Assembly (NCBI RefSeq): GCF_002234615.1
Contig: NZ_NMQW01000043.1
Span: forward strand, 1 to 64,000
From: Paenibacillus rigui
GTDB lineage: Bacteria > Bacillota > Bacilli > Paenibacillales > NBRC-103111
Length of the DNA stretch: 64,000 nt
Reading direction: 5' to 3'
The notes below the pieces were generated by a model, which saw only the letters and a program-made list of their open reading frames with translations, did no database searches and was not told the origin of the DNA. Position numbers and translations under genes: made by a program. Shown here piece after piece: positions 52,283 to 59,862 of the stretch (within the stretch, counting starts at the first letter, position 1; each line of letters opens with the position of its first letter).

Positions 52283-52732
52283 TCATTCCTCCGATTTGAA
52301 TTGTTGGATGGTGTGGGTCAGCTGTGTCAGCTGCTTTCGCCATTGACTGATTTCCTGAGGGTCTAAGCCCAAATGACAGAATACCTTCTCTGGAATCTCG
52401 TACGCACGTTCCTTCAGAGCCTTGCCCTGCTCGGTCAATTGGATTAATACATTGCGTTCATCCTTCACGTCGCGCACCCGCCGAATAAGCCCCATTTGCT
52501 CCAGCCGCTTCAGCAGCGGCGTCAAAGTGCCTGAATCGAGGTACAGTCGGGCACCAAGCTCTTTCACAGTAATGTCGTCTTCCTCCCAAAGGGCTAGCAA
52601 GGTCACATACTGCGTATAGGTGAGGCCCAGCTCTTCGAGATGGGGACGGTATATCTTCGTGATTTCCCGGGACAAAGCATAGACGGCAAAGCAGAGCTGA
52701 TTGTCCAGCTTCAGCAGTTGCTCGCGCTCCAT
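52283..52732 (-). CDS. ohrR: OhrR-type MarR-family organic peroxide sensor
   Basis: 149 residues, winged helix. The OhrR sensing Cys14 is in LDNQLCFAVYALSREITK; Tyr in IYRPHLEELGLTYTQY is also typical. Oxidation of the Cys by organic hydroperoxides releases DNA. DITVKELGARLYLDSGTLTPL is the recognition helix region. The AAATTGTGCACAATTT palindrome upstream is its likely operator, so the operon is self-regulated. In Bacillus the partner is ohrA; here it is a glutathione peroxidase. Confidence 0.92.
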   Translation of the reverse strand: MEREQLLKLDNQLCFAVYALSREITKIYRPHLEELGLTYTQYVTLLALWEEDDITVKELGARLYLDSGTLTPLLKRLEQMGLIRRVRDVKDERNVLIQLTEQGKALKERAYEIPEKVFCHLGLDPQEISQWRKQLTQLTHTIQQFKSEE

Positions 52733-52768
52733 ATCTGCCTCCCACCTTCATTTAGATTTTGTAAGATT

Positions 52769-52784
52769 AAATTGTGCACAATTT
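52769..52784 (-). promoter_or_regulatory. OhrR operator candidate
   Basis: AAATTGTGCACAATTT is a perfect 16-bp palindrome 37 bp upstream of the ohrR start and resembles known OhrR boxes (TACAATT-type half-sites). Confidence 0.75.
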
Positions 52785-52914
52785 GTTTATGGGTTTACTT
52801 TACCATCGACCTTTCCAAAAGTCAAATGGTTCTTTTCACAGGCAGCGAATGCTGATTCAACTCCGTCTCATCCGGTTAATGAATGGCAAAAGACTTGAAT
52901 AAGGAGAGTCGCTT

Positions 52915-53013
52915 ATGCTGATGTCCTATGAATCTATCTTGTTTGCCGCTGTTTTATTATCTCTCCCTTTGGCGGTTGTATTTATTTACATATACAATCG
53001 CAACAAAATTTAG
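52915..53013 (+). CDS. 32-residue single-helix membrane peptide
   Basis: The ATG at 52915 is preceded by AAGGAGA at good spacing. The product begins MLMSYESILFAAVLLSLPLA, continues with a hydrophobic stretch ending VVFIYIYNRN and stops after KI. One helix (about residues 7-27) with a positive C-terminal tail predicts an inner-membrane peptide, N-terminus out. Good ribosome-binding site and clean helix support translation, but there is no homology basis. Confidence 0.5.
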   Translation: MLMSYESILFAAVLLSLPLAVVFIYIYNRNKI

Positions 53014-53100
53014 CGCTGATTCCCACAAAGAACGATTCCAGCCTGCTTGCCGTGGTTAAAGCACCGCCCAAGTGTTTCTTACGCGCTATGTGACGCAACA

Positions 53101-53130
53101 ACAAAGGAGCCGCCCGCGGCAGCTCCTTTA
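53101..53130. terminator. Hairpin between the small peptide gene and the 70-residue gene
   Basis: AAAGGAGC / GCTCCTTT, 8-bp stem with further GC pairing. T-richness beyond it is modest on either side. It may end both convergent transcripts. Confidence 0.5.
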
Positions 53131-53225
53131 GATTGCTTGCTTTTAGACCCCAGAGACGCTGCGGGCAAGCCAGCCCTTTCGGGTTCAACAGCTTACTCTG
53201 CTTCGCCACCGCTGCATACCTCTTG

Positions 53226-53438
53226 TCAGGCCTGATTCTCCTTCGGCTTCCGGTTATCCTCCGCCTGCTCCCGCTCCTCCAACTGCCGGCTCATCCTCGT
53301 CAGCTGTTCCTCCAGTCGTCGAAGCGTGCGGGTATTCTCCTTCGAATTTCGAACCAAGACCACAACCGCATAAATAATAAATATCCAAAATGCCGCCAAC
53401 AACAGCTGAATAAACATTGTCGTCCATTCAAAATGCAT
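53226..53438 (-). CDS. Small membrane protein with cytoplasmic coiled coil
   Basis: 70 residues: an N-terminal membrane helix (about 8-30, MFIQLLLAAFWIFIIYAVVVLV) then a charged helix with heptads (TRTLRRLEEQLTRMSRQLEEREQ) and a Lys/Asn/Glu tail. GAGGGGG lies 7 bp before the ATG. Such proteins often anchor or scaffold partners at the membrane. No family recognised. Confidence 0.65.
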   Translation of the reverse strand: MHFEWTTMFIQLLLAAFWIFIIYAVVVLVRNSKENTRTLRRLEEQLTRMSRQLEEREQAEDNRKPKENQA

Positions 53439-53538
53439 GCTCCAGCCCCCTCAAGGTCATTCTACCGCTCAAACAAACAGGGTAATCATACCATAAAAGG
53501 AAGCCGAAAGGACTTCCAGCTTGCAGATCGGCATCTGC

Positions 53539-55665
53539 TTAGTTCGGCCGCTTCTCCAGCTTCTGAAGTCCGCGCTCCTGCAAATTCCGCAAAAACTGCA
53601 GGGCCTCCGAACGCGTCAGCCGCTCACCGCCCGCGTAGCCTGCCACCGTAGAAGCCGTTTTGCCTTGCGAGTATCCTGCGTCCAACAGAAAGCGGATGGC
53701 ATCGTCATCACTCGCATAGTTATGCCCGCTCACCCCGGCGATCAGCTGTGCAACCTGAGCGCGTTTCAGCGCCTGGCTTCTGAGCTCCCGGTTGGCCGTG
53801 CTGTCCTGCAGACCCAGATTAAGCGCGGCGGCATAGCCGTAATACTTGTCACTCCAATCGCCGGATGCCGAGACGCCGGCGGAATCCAATGCTTCAGTGC
53901 TGCCCGGATACATCCGGAACAGCATCGCCAAAAACTCGGCCTCGGTCACTTCACCGTCAGGCCGGAACGTTCCATCCGCATAGCCGTCGATGATGCTATA
54001 CTGCTGTGCCCATTGAATCGTAGCCTGTGCCCAATGGGAGCTAATATCCGTAAAATTCATGGCTTTGGCAGCAGCCGCCCCCGTTCCTTGTCCCTGTTCT
54101 TGACCCAGCTGCTCCACGATGCCGGGAACCGCCCCGCCTTGATTCGGTGTTACAGAGAAGTCGAAGCTGTAGGCCGCGCCCCCATAGGTGGCCGTAATCC
54201 TCGCCTTTCCTTCGGAAATCCCATAAATCATGCCGTCGCTGATCTTCACCTTCGATGAATCCGTAGTAAATTGGACGGAAGAGGTCACATCACTCTCACT
54301 GCCGCTGCTGGTTCTCGCCATAATGGAAGGGACCTTGATGCTCGAGCCCACGGGAACCGAGGAACGGAAGCTATTCGCATACAGGGTCGAAATGGTGTCC
54401 GACTGCGTTGTAAAGCTCCAATCGTAGGTTTTGTTCGTGCTCGATCCGCTTTCAAAGTCGCTGCTCAGGGTAACGCTGGCATTCACCTTATAGGTTGTAT
54501 TGTTCTTGAGCGGCTCTTTGGGTATGAATATGAGTCCGTAGCTGTTCCCGCCCTTGTTGGAATCCACCAGATAGTAGTCTACATTATTGCCGGAGGGATC
54601 CGTAATCTGAGCACTACGGAAGGATAGCTTATTCCCTGTCGAGGTGCTGATGGTAATCGGATAACCTACCTTGGCGCCCGCTTTTCCGTAGGAGCTCAGC
54701 GGATTCGGCGTTTCATACGCCATCCAATAGGCCGGAATCCCGGTTTGGCCATTGTAAGGATAATACACAAGCCCGTTATCCTTGCTGTCATATATAATAC
54801 TCTTCTTCCCAGGGTCAATCACCGTATAACCGTTCGATACACCGACGCCGACATCGCGGAACGATGGCATCAGTAAGATAAACCGATGGAACGGGGCATC
54901 GATGAGCATTTGTGTCGCCCCTGACGATGACGCTGAGGTCGGCGCTACGGTCTCCCCTACGCCCGAGCTGGCGTAGCCGAAGGCTCTGGCCCTGTCCCCA
55001 GGCCCGGCACCGGAAAACCAGAGCTTGCCGGATGTTTCGTCATGCCCCATCCGCTTGTCTGCATCCTGGTAGTTCGCATGAGCCTGTGCCGCCTTGTTCA
55101 AGCTGTCGTCAAACGTAAGCGGAGCTGCCCCTACAGCAGTCCGCAGTGTGTTGAGCAGGTCCAGCGATGCCTTGCGGTGTGCAGCCAGCCTGGACATATC
55201 GACGCCGGAATACACATCCAGCGTCGATTGGGGAACCGCCGGCTCCGTATACAACGGTGGGGTGATCGGATTTTGCTCCTCCTCCGCAGTAACCGTAATC
55301 GGAACGGTTGCGGTTAAGTTCTGGAATTGAATGTGCAGCACCGTGCTGCCCTCGGCTACGGAGAATACCGCCCCCTCGCTGTTCACAGTCGCCACAGCAG
55401 TGTCCTCGACCCAGTAGGTACACTGGGAGGTAACATTATCTGCTACCCCGAACCCCCCCATAGCATAAATCCCTGTCGTGAAGCGTGTGCGGAGGGAGAT
55501 ATCGATTTTCGATACACCTACGGACAGACGCGTATACTGCGGTGTCCCGTATGTGGAGGAGGTGACTGATGACGCTGCCGCGACGGAAGCTCCTGCAGGC
55601 AGAATAGAAAAAGGCAGCTGCGACAGCAAAAGCGCCGCAGCAAGTGGTTTCACGATACGTTTCAA
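53539..55665 (-). CDS. Secreted CAP-domain protein with Ig-like modules and three SLH repeats
   Basis: 708 residues from the TTG at 55665; AAAGGA lies 8 bp before it, whereas it directly abuts the ATG at 55674. Signal peptide about 1-31. An Ig-like/Big domain follows (about 40-125), then a CAP/SCP domain (about 165-300: LLNTLRTAVGAAPLTFDDSL, AQAHANYQ, HDET, VGETVA), an Ig-like domain (about 310-430), a Big_2 domain (about 435-515), and SLH repeats (about 540-700: FTDISSHWAQATIQWAQQYS, DGTFRPDGEVTEAEF, LTRSEALQFLRNLQ). SLH repeats bind pyruvylated wall polymers, fixing the protein to the surface. The role of bacterial CAP domains is unclear. Confidence 0.87.
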   Translation of the reverse strand: MKRIVKPLAAALLLSQLPFSILPAGASVAAASSVTSSTYGTPQYTRLSVGVSKIDISLRTRFTTGIYAMGGFGVADNVTSQCTYWVEDTAVATVNSEGAVFSVAEGSTVLHIQFQNLTATVPITVTAEEEQNPITPPLYTEPAVPQSTLDVYSGVDMSRLAAHRKASLDLLNTLRTAVGAAPLTFDDSLNKAAQAHANYQDADKRMGHDETSGKLWFSGAGPGDRARAFGYASSGVGETVAPTSASSSGATQMLIDAPFHRFILLMPSFRDVGVGVSNGYTVIDPGKKSIIYDSKDNGLVYYPYNGQTGIPAYWMAYETPNPLSSYGKAGAKVGYPITISTSTGNKLSFRSAQITDPSGNNVDYYLVDSNKGGNSYGLIFIPKEPLKNNTTYKVNASVTLSSDFESGSSTNKTYDWSFTTQSDTISTLYANSFRSSVPVGSSIKVPSIMARTSSGSESDVTSSVQFTTDSSKVKISDGMIYGISEGKARITATYGGAAYSFDFSVTPNQGGAVPGIVEQLGQEQGQGTGAAAAKAMNFTDISSHWAQATIQWAQQYSIIDGYADGTFRPDGEVTEAEFLAMLFRMYPGSTEALDSAGVSASGDWSDKYYGYAAALNLGLQDSTANRELRSQALKRAQVAQLIAGVSGHNYASDDDAIRFLLDAGYSQGKTASTVAGYAGGERLTRSEALQFLRNLQERGLQKLEKRPN

Positions 55666-55874
55666 TGGAATCATCCTTTAGTCATATAATCATTGGGATA
55701 AAAGGCGTGGCGAATGACATCCAAATTACCCAACAGTTGGATATTCTACATGCAAGGCAGAAAGTCCTTCCAAAATTCGACAAAAATTTTATAAAGGCCT
55801 AGGCAAACGCCAAGAAATGAGGGACCATGGTCCCTCCCGCCCGCCAGCTTCCGGGATAATTTCCGGCCCGCAGC

Positions 55875-55912
55875 AAAAAAAGAGCCGCCCCCACCTGCTA
55901 GGGGACAGCTCT
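55875..55912 (-). terminator. Terminator of the third sugar locus
   Basis: On the minus strand AGAGCTGTCCCC pairs with GGGGGCGGCTCT and is followed by seven T. It lies 16 bp past the isomerase stop. Confidence 0.85.
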
Positions 55913-55927
55913 CTTAGCTTCAAAAAA

Positions 55928-56755
55928 TTAGTTCCACTCGATCTCCGCTTCTTCAAGCAAGCTTTTCAATGCTCTTACCGCTACCACGAACAGCTCCGGG
56001 CCGCTGAAGCCCTGGAACGTCTCCGCGGCGGACAAATGCGGCTCCAGCGACATGAAGCCATTGTATCCGCGCTGCTTCAACGTGCCGATCAAATCCCGCA
56101 GCTCGCCGTCGCCTTCTCCGGCCGGTACCACCTTGCCGCTCTCCAGCAGCGCGTCCTTGATGTGAATATACTCGATGTAGGGTGCAACCAGCGGGTAAGC
56201 CTCCGACATCGGACGTACGCCGCACTGCACGAAGTTGGCCGGATCGAACGCCGCCCGCAGCTTGTCGGAATCGCAAGCTTGCAAAATCTCCAGACAACGC
56301 TCGCCGTTGTCGCCATAAATCTCTTTCTCATTTTCATGCAGCAGCATGATGTTCTCCTGCTCGGCCAGACGGGCCAGCTGCTTCATCCGGCTCAGCACTT
56401 CTTCGCGATAGCCTGCAGGGTCCTCCCCTTCCGGAATGAAGAAGGAGAAGATGCGGATATACGGTGCCCCGAAATAACGGGCCAGCTCGATAGCTTTCCG
56501 GAAATCGGTCAGATGCGGCTCAAAGTCATCGGTGATTTGAATCTTGCCGATCGGCGAGCCGATCGAGGAGACGCGGAAGCCGCGTGCATCCAGCCGTTCC
56601 TTTACGCGCGCCGCCTCCTCGTCGGTCAATTGGAGCACGTTCTTGCCCCATACGCCGCGCAGCTCCAGGTGGCTAGTGCCTTCCGACGCCAATACGTCGA
56701 GCTGTATTTCCAAATCCGGTGATATTTCGTCTGCAAATCCAGTCAGTGTAATCAT
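55928..56755 (-). CDS. Sugar phosphate isomerase/epimerase (AP-endonuclease family 2 TIM barrel)
   Basis: 275 residues, xylose-isomerase-like TIM barrel: TGFADEISPDLEIQLDVL opening and likely metal ligands Glu in HENEKEIYGD, Asp in AFDPANF, His in EYIHIKDAL and Glu in SLEPHL. Family members isomerise or epimerise sugars or inositol derivatives in the cytoplasm. It starts one base after the binding-protein stop, so it is translated with it and probably acts on the imported sugar. Exact reaction unknown. Confidence 0.87.
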   Translation of the reverse strand: MITLTGFADEISPDLEIQLDVLASEGTSHLELRGVWGKNVLQLTDEEAARVKERLDARGFRVSSIGSPIGKIQITDDFEPHLTDFRKAIELARYFGAPYIRIFSFFIPEGEDPAGYREEVLSRMKQLARLAEQENIMLLHENEKEIYGDNGERCLEILQACDSDKLRAAFDPANFVQCGVRPMSEAYPLVAPYIEYIHIKDALLESGKVVPAGEGDGELRDLIGTLKQRGYNGFMSLEPHLSAAETFQGFSGPELFVVAVRALKSLLEEAEIEWN

Positions 56756-56756
56756 C

Positions 56757-58067
56757 TTATTGATAGTCCTTCGCTTTCTTCACTAATTCATCATACGCCG
56801 CTTCCGGCGTAATCTTGCCGAACATCACTTTTTCGCCGATATCCTTGAAGTCCTTGGCGGTATAGTTGCTCCACCCTTTGGCGCCCGGATTGAACGGCTG
56901 TGCATCCGGAGCTACGTTCTTGATCAGCTCGATTTGCAGCTTGTCCGCAGCCGTCAGCTTCGGCGTCAAGTATTCGAGCACCTTTTTGGAAACCGGCACG
57001 CCTCTTGTCGTCGTCAAAATATCCGCCGCTTCCTGGTCGTTCACGAACCAGTCGATAAATTTCTTCGAGGCCTCGACGTTTTTGGAATCCGCGCTGACCG
57101 ACCAGAACATGGACGGCTTCAGGAAGCCGCTGGACTGAGCGCCCTTCGGCTGCGTCACCAGCGTGTAAGCCCCCGGTTTCACGCCTTCATAGCCCGGGAA
57201 CAGTGCCGCGAAGCTGCGTTTCATCAATACGGTGTCATTGTTCATCAAGTCCATCTTGGCGTCCGATTCTTTATCGGTCGTAGCGATATCCGGAGGAGGA
57301 ACGATGCCGTCTTTGCGTAAATCCGCATATTTTTTCACGAACGTAAGGTACGTGTCTTTATCGATATTAAATTTGCCGTCTACCGTAATCGGGTAGCCTT
57401 TGCCTTGGCTGATCTGATAGGAGGAATACACCGTATAATCGTTCGTCGCATCCATCAGCGCGTATTTATCCTTCTCCAGCTTGGCTTTCGCATCCTTGCC
57501 GAATTGGAAATATTGATCCCACGTCCAGCCGTTGGCCGGAGGCGTAATGCCAAGCTTGTCGACCGCATTCTTGTTGAATACCATGCCCGTCGCGTTATTC
57601 CCAAGCGGAATCGCGTACAGCTTGTCTTTGTACTTGCCGGAATCGACGAGTGATTTATCGATATCCGCCGTATTGATGCCCTGGGACAGATCCGCCAGCT
57701 GATTTCTGGCGCTGTATTCAGCGAGCCAAGCCGGGTCCATCTGGATGATGTCAGGTGCGTTTTTCGCTGCAGCTTGGGTTGCCAGCTTGTCGGCATAGCC
57801 GTCGAAGCCGGAAAACTCCGGTTCAAAGGTCACATTCGGATGTTTTTTCGTGTAGGCATCCAGCGCCTTCAAGGTAGCGTCATGTCTGGCCTGTGAGCCC
57901 CACCACACAATGCGCAGCTTGACCGGCTTGTCCCCGCCCGCTGCCGCATCCCCGCTCGCTTGACCGGCTTCATTCGGCTTGGTATTCGCGCCGCAGGCGG
58001 CCAAGCTCACTGCTGTAAGCGCTGTAACCGATAGCAAACCCCATCTTTTTATCTGCTTGTTCATCAT
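56757..58067 (-). CDS. Sugar-binding lipoprotein of the third transporter
   Basis: 436 residues. Lipobox SLAAC with Cys25, a Gly/Ala-rich linker, then a solute-binding fold (VKLRIVWWGSQARHDATLKA, DIIQMDPAWLAEYSARNQL, GNNATGMVFNKNA). The ATWWGS-like start and aromatic-rich mid-region are typical of CUT1 oligosaccharide-binding proteins. AAGGGG lies 10 bp before the ATG. It has its own promoter with an operator shared with the permease genes at 63.6 kb. Confidence 0.92.
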   Translation of the reverse strand: MMNKQIKRWGLLSVTALTAVSLAACGANTKPNEAGQASGDAAAGGDKPVKLRIVWWGSQARHDATLKALDAYTKKHPNVTFEPEFSGFDGYADKLATQAAAKNAPDIIQMDPAWLAEYSARNQLADLSQGINTADIDKSLVDSGKYKDKLYAIPLGNNATGMVFNKNAVDKLGITPPANGWTWDQYFQFGKDAKAKLEKDKYALMDATNDYTVYSSYQISQGKGYPITVDGKFNIDKDTYLTFVKKYADLRKDGIVPPPDIATTDKESDAKMDLMNNDTVLMKRSFAALFPGYEGVKPGAYTLVTQPKGAQSSGFLKPSMFWSVSADSKNVEASKKFIDWFVNDQEAADILTTTRGVPVSKKVLEYLTPKLTAADKLQIELIKNVAPDAQPFNPGAKGWSNYTAKDFKDIGEKVMFGKITPEAAYDELVKKAKDYQ

Positions 58068-58170
58068 CTTGTTAACCCCTTCCTGTATTCAGGTCCATGG
58101 TGGCAAAGCCGTCCGACGAAAGGAACGATGGTGCCGGATAACTCCATTCATCAGCAGCGCTTCTAGCTAC

Positions 58171-58238
58171 ATTATATAAATCAAAGGGTCCAACAAAAAT
58201 AAGAGTAATGAACACATTTATACCACAATCGGGCACAA
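58171..58238 (-). promoter_or_regulatory. Regulated promoter of the binding-protein gene with two-half-site operator
   Basis: Reading the minus strand: TGTGCCCGATT and, 21 bp on, TGTGTTCATT (58237-58207), then 9 bp to a weak -35 TTTTTG (58199-58194), 17 bp, and -10 TATAAT (58176-58171). The same arrangement occurs at 63563-63631. A poor -35 with adjacent direct repeats suggests activation by the AraC-type regulator encoded directly upstream. Confidence 0.75.
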
Positions 58239-58239
58239 A

Positions 58240-59862
58240 CTATTTTTTGCCGAGCTCGCTGGGATTCATACCGTAATGCTTTTTGAAAATCGAGCTGAAA
58301 TAGGCGACGTTCTTGTAGCCCACCTTCTCCGCAATCTCGTAGATCATGTGCTTCCCTTCCGCCAGCAGCGCCTTGGCCTTCTCCATCCGGACACGGATCA
58401 AATAGTTCGTAAACGTTTCACCCGTCGCTTTCTTGAACATCCGGTTCAAATAATTGCGGGATAAATACAGCTGCTTGGACAAATCCTCCAGCCCGATTTC
58501 CTCCGCATAATGCTCGTGCGCGTAATGAAGCATGAAATCGATGGCGTCCTTATGCTTGGAATGCTCGCTCCAGCCGCGGTGGGAGGCGATGCCATGGATT
58601 TTATGCTGCAGCCACTCCCTCAGCCCTTCGATCGTGTGAACCTTGGCAATTTCCTGCGCAGCGGGAAGGTCGGGGAACAAGTCATCCAGCACCACGCCTG
58701 TGCTATATAGCGAATAGGCGAGGATGGTCCACAGCTCCGTGCATAAGTATTGCAGATACGCCGGCGTGATCGACGGCATCTGACGGAGCTGCTCCAAATA
58801 GGCGTCCACGATCGCAAGCGTCGCCTCCTCCTTGGAGTACACAATCGCCTCGGCCATCTCCTGATAAAACTTGATGGGCCGAATCGTAAAGGCGGGCTCC
58901 TCCATGCCGGACATTCCGGACATGCCGGACATGCGGGTCCCCTCGTCCCCGGTCAGCGTTTGCTGCAGCAGGTCCAGAAAGGCCTCCTCTGTGGAGTCGG
59001 AGAGCTGCCGCCAATCCGTCTTAACCCTCCCCAGCCCCGTGCGGATGCTCAGCTTCAAATAGGTCTGCGTGCATTCCGCAAGATAGCCGCCAATCCGGCG
59101 AATGCGGTCCAGAGCTTCCTCGTCAGACTGCCCGAGAGGGATGTGAAACACAATGGCCGCATGGTGGCTGTGCAGCTCGATGAAATCCGATGCCGGCCAA
59201 TCCCGCTCCAGCACTTCACAGATGATGTTGGCCAGCGCAAATCGGAACAAGCTCCAATCCGTCAGCGTCAGGTTCGAGATGCGGTCCGTTCCCATCAGCT
59301 CGATCCCCATCACGACATGCTTGCGCCGAAGCCATCTTTCAACGTCTACCGGTTCCATGCTTTCTTCGGCCATCGTCCGCTCCAGCGTTCCTGTCACGAC
59401 CGACTTCAACCATTCCTTCTGCACGAAAGGCTCGTACATCATCAGCCTGCGCCGGGTCTCCTCCTGCTCCAGCTTCTCGAGCTCCTTGCTCTCAAGCTCA
59501 CGGATGACGCGCTCCAGCACGCTGCCCAGCTCTTCCATCGTCACCGGCTTCGACAAGTAATCGCTCACCTGCAGCCGCAGCGCCTGGCGCGCATACTGGA
59601 AGTCGGAATAGCCGCTCAGAATGACGATTTCTCCCGAGAAGCCCTCCTGCTTCAACTGCTCTATCATCTCCAGCCCGTTCATGACCGGCATATAAATATC
59701 CGTAATAATAATGTCCGGGCTCGTTTCCTTTACTTTCTGAAGCCCCTCCTGCCCGTCCATGGCTTCCCCTGCCCATTCCGCCTCCAGCCGTTCCCATGGG
59801 ATCGATTTCTTCATCCCTTCCAGCACTTGAAAATCATCATCAATAATGAGTACTCTCCACAT
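58240..59862 (-). CDS. YesN-type response regulator (receiver plus AraC domain)
   Basis: 540 residues, longer than the other two regulators in the window. The receiver (about 1-120) has IDDD, phospho-acceptor Asp55 in IITDIYMP and Lys in YLSKPV. A long middle segment (about 130-430) contains three MSG repeats (around 311-321). AraC double helix-turn-helix lies at about 440-538 (RNYLNRMFKKATGETF, IAEKVGYKNVAYFSSIFKKH). GGAGGAG precedes the ATG at 59862, which overlaps the kinase by 23 bp. Likely activator of the two matching promoters in this locus. Confidence 0.92.
   Translation of the reverse strand: MWRVLIIDDDFQVLEGMKKSIPWERLEAEWAGEAMDGQEGLQKVKETSPDIIITDIYMPVMNGLEMIEQLKQEGFSGEIVILSGYSDFQYARQALRLQVSDYLSKPVTMEELGSVLERVIRELESKELEKLEQEETRRRLMMYEPFVQKEWLKSVVTGTLERTMAEESMEPVDVERWLRRKHVVMGIELMGTDRISNLTLTDWSLFRFALANIICEVLERDWPASDFIELHSHHAAIVFHIPLGQSDEEALDRIRRIGGYLAECTQTYLKLSIRTGLGRVKTDWRQLSDSTEEAFLDLLQQTLTGDEGTRMSGMSGMSGMEEPAFTIRPIKFYQEMAEAIVYSKEEATLAIVDAYLEQLRQMPSITPAYLQYLCTELWTILAYSLYSTGVVLDDLFPDLPAAQEIAKVHTIEGLREWLQHKIHGIASHRGWSEHSKHKDAIDFMLHYAHEHYAEEIGLEDLSKQLYLSRNYLNRMFKKATGETFTNYLIRVRMEKAKALLAEGKHMIYEIAEKVGYKNVAYFSSIFKKHYGMNPSELGKK
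58903..58935 (-). repeat. Tandem 9-bp units encoding Met-Ser-Gly
   Basis: CATGCCGGA, CATTCCGGA, CATGCCGGA and a partial fourth copy follow one another in codon register in the middle of the response regulator, encoding MSGMSGMSG. Confidence 0.9.
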
